DNA from: Bacteroidales bacterium
GTDB lineage: Bacteria; Bacteroidota; Bacteroidia; Bacteroidales; P3
Length of the DNA stretch: 39,322 nt
Assembly (NCBI GenBank): GCA_017542345.1
Contig: JAFXXI010000020.1
Coordinates: 1 to 39,322, forward strand
Reading direction: 5' to 3'
Part shown: positions 38,804-39,322 of the stretch, in pieces
How positions within the stretch are numbered: position 1 is the stretch's first letter
Layout: each line of letters starts with the position of its first letter
Notes under the pieces: model-generated
Database searches by the model: none
What the model saw: only the letters and a program-made list of their open reading frames with translations
What the model was told of the DNA's origin: nothing
Made by a program: the position numbers and the translations under genes

Positions 38804-39322
38804 ATGAAGAAACTCTTTTTGCTCGGCGCGATGGTGTGTAGCTTCTTTCTTGGCACAGTAGCACATGGCCAAGATGTGAATACCTGCAAACCGATAGCTG
38901 AGCGCATATTGACTGCCGCACAAAACCATACTCCTGATGGCATTGACGAATTGTTGGCTTCTGAATTCCATTATAACAACGTCAAACAGCCGACGGCTGC
39001 TAAAGTGCTGAAGCAAATTATTGCCCAAATGCCCGCCATGACGAGTTGGGAACTGGCCGGCACCGAACAGGACAGCATAGGGCTGACGCTGCGTTACATC
39101 ATAACGAAGCCCGACAGCACCACCTCGGAGGCAACAATCCTTTTCACGGCTGACAACATGGTTCTCGAGGCCAATTTACTATCGAGTAATGTCTCGCTTC
39201 TAAAAGCCAACCCCACGGCCAAGGTACAACCAGAAGTGAAAATGGTGCGCATCCCCGTGCATCGCTATGGCGGGCTACCCATTGTGACCGTCATCATCGA
39301 CGGCCAGCCGTGCAATATGTTC
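38804..39322 (+). CDS. Secreted aspartyl protease-like protein (3' end outside window)
   Basis: The frame runs from ATG 38804 to the window end, giving 173 residues. A signal peptide (MKKLFLLGAMVCSFFLGTVAHG) is present. The region about 25-145 is helical and beta-rich with no known motif. The last visible part, VRIPVHRYGGLPIVTVIIDG followed by QPCNMF, matches the stretch just before the D-T/S-G active site in retropepsin-like aspartyl proteases of Bacteroidota. The catalytic motif itself falls past the window edge, so the call rests on the flanking strand. Composition is less GC-rich than the DUF1846 gene. Confidence 0.6.
   Translation, partial: MKKLFLLGAMVCSFFLGTVAHGQDVNTCKPIAERILTAAQNHTPDGIDELLASEFHYNNVKQPTAAKVLKQIIAQMPAMTSWELAGTEQDSIGLTLRYIITKPDSTTSEATILFTADNMVLEANLLSSNVSLLKANPTAKVQPEVKMVRIPVHRYGGLPIVTVIIDGQPCNMF

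Overview
The window is a GC-rich chromosomal segment from a member of the Bacteroidota, most likely the Bacteroidales. Four things point there. Several genes are preceded by the Bacteroidota-type promoter (a TTTG-like -33 and a TAnnTTTG -7 element). Two secreted proteins end in type IX secretion (T9SS) sorting domains. A holB-ricT-gldH-PBP1A-rlmN block is present. A PNGase F and a PCMD-like protein sit together. I see no rRNA or tRNA gene, no CRISPR array, no transposase and no phage gene. Two genes are cut by the window edges: the PNGase F at the left and a retropepsin-like aspartyl protease at the right.

Layout, left to right. (1) 1-2817, plus: PNGase F-type deglycosylase, then a PCMD-like protein with a T9SS tail. 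(2) 2834-10468, minus: a giant cyclic beta-1,2-glucan synthase-like enzyme (GT84, glycoamylase-like and GH94 parts). (3) 10798-13809, plus: secreted FMN-binding protein, lepA, and a small T9SS-sorted protein. (4) 13799-21395, minus: a tightly packed run read as CtpA-type S41 protease, O-antigen ligase/polymerase-like protein, M16 zinc protease, membrane VWA protein, Wzx-like flippase. (5) 21453-22400: a minus-strand terminator, a small lipoprotein gene, and a 350-base gap with a striking nested fold. (6) 22401-25580, minus: diacylglycerol-kinase-like lipid kinase, then a Kef/CPA2 antiporter. (7) 25863-32244, plus: holB, ricT (PSP1/YaaT), gldH, PBP1A, rlmN. (8) 32241-35506, minus: a five-gene operon of PqqD-like protein, HPr-kinase-like protein, His-type signal peptidase fused to VanZ, VanX/DdpX-type dipeptidase lipoprotein and a small outer-membrane-barrel-like protein. 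(9) 35859-39322: a protein of possible uracil-DNA-glycosylase fold, a TIGR04076 protein, a DUF1846 protein with terminator, and the partial protease.

How the genes may work together. Much of the window concerns the cell envelope and glycans: glucan synthesis, polysaccharide flipping and polymerisation, peptidoglycan synthesis (PBP1A), D-Ala-D-Ala hydrolysis (VanX type), lipid phosphorylation and protein export. The holB-ricT and gldH-PBP1A neighbourhood is ordinary housekeeping.

Most unusual points. The PqqD/HprK-like/Sec11-VanZ/VanX operon looks like a compact peptide- or envelope-modification system with no visible precursor. Three of the four divergent intergenic regions (10.6 kb, 25.7 kb, 35.6 kb) each carry a minisatellite-like element built of 11-base units arranged partly as inverted repeats; the unit sequence differs at each place but the architecture is shared. 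Three genes also carry in-frame 7-base tandem repeats. All functional calls come from reading the sequence and recalled family knowledge; no database search was run.
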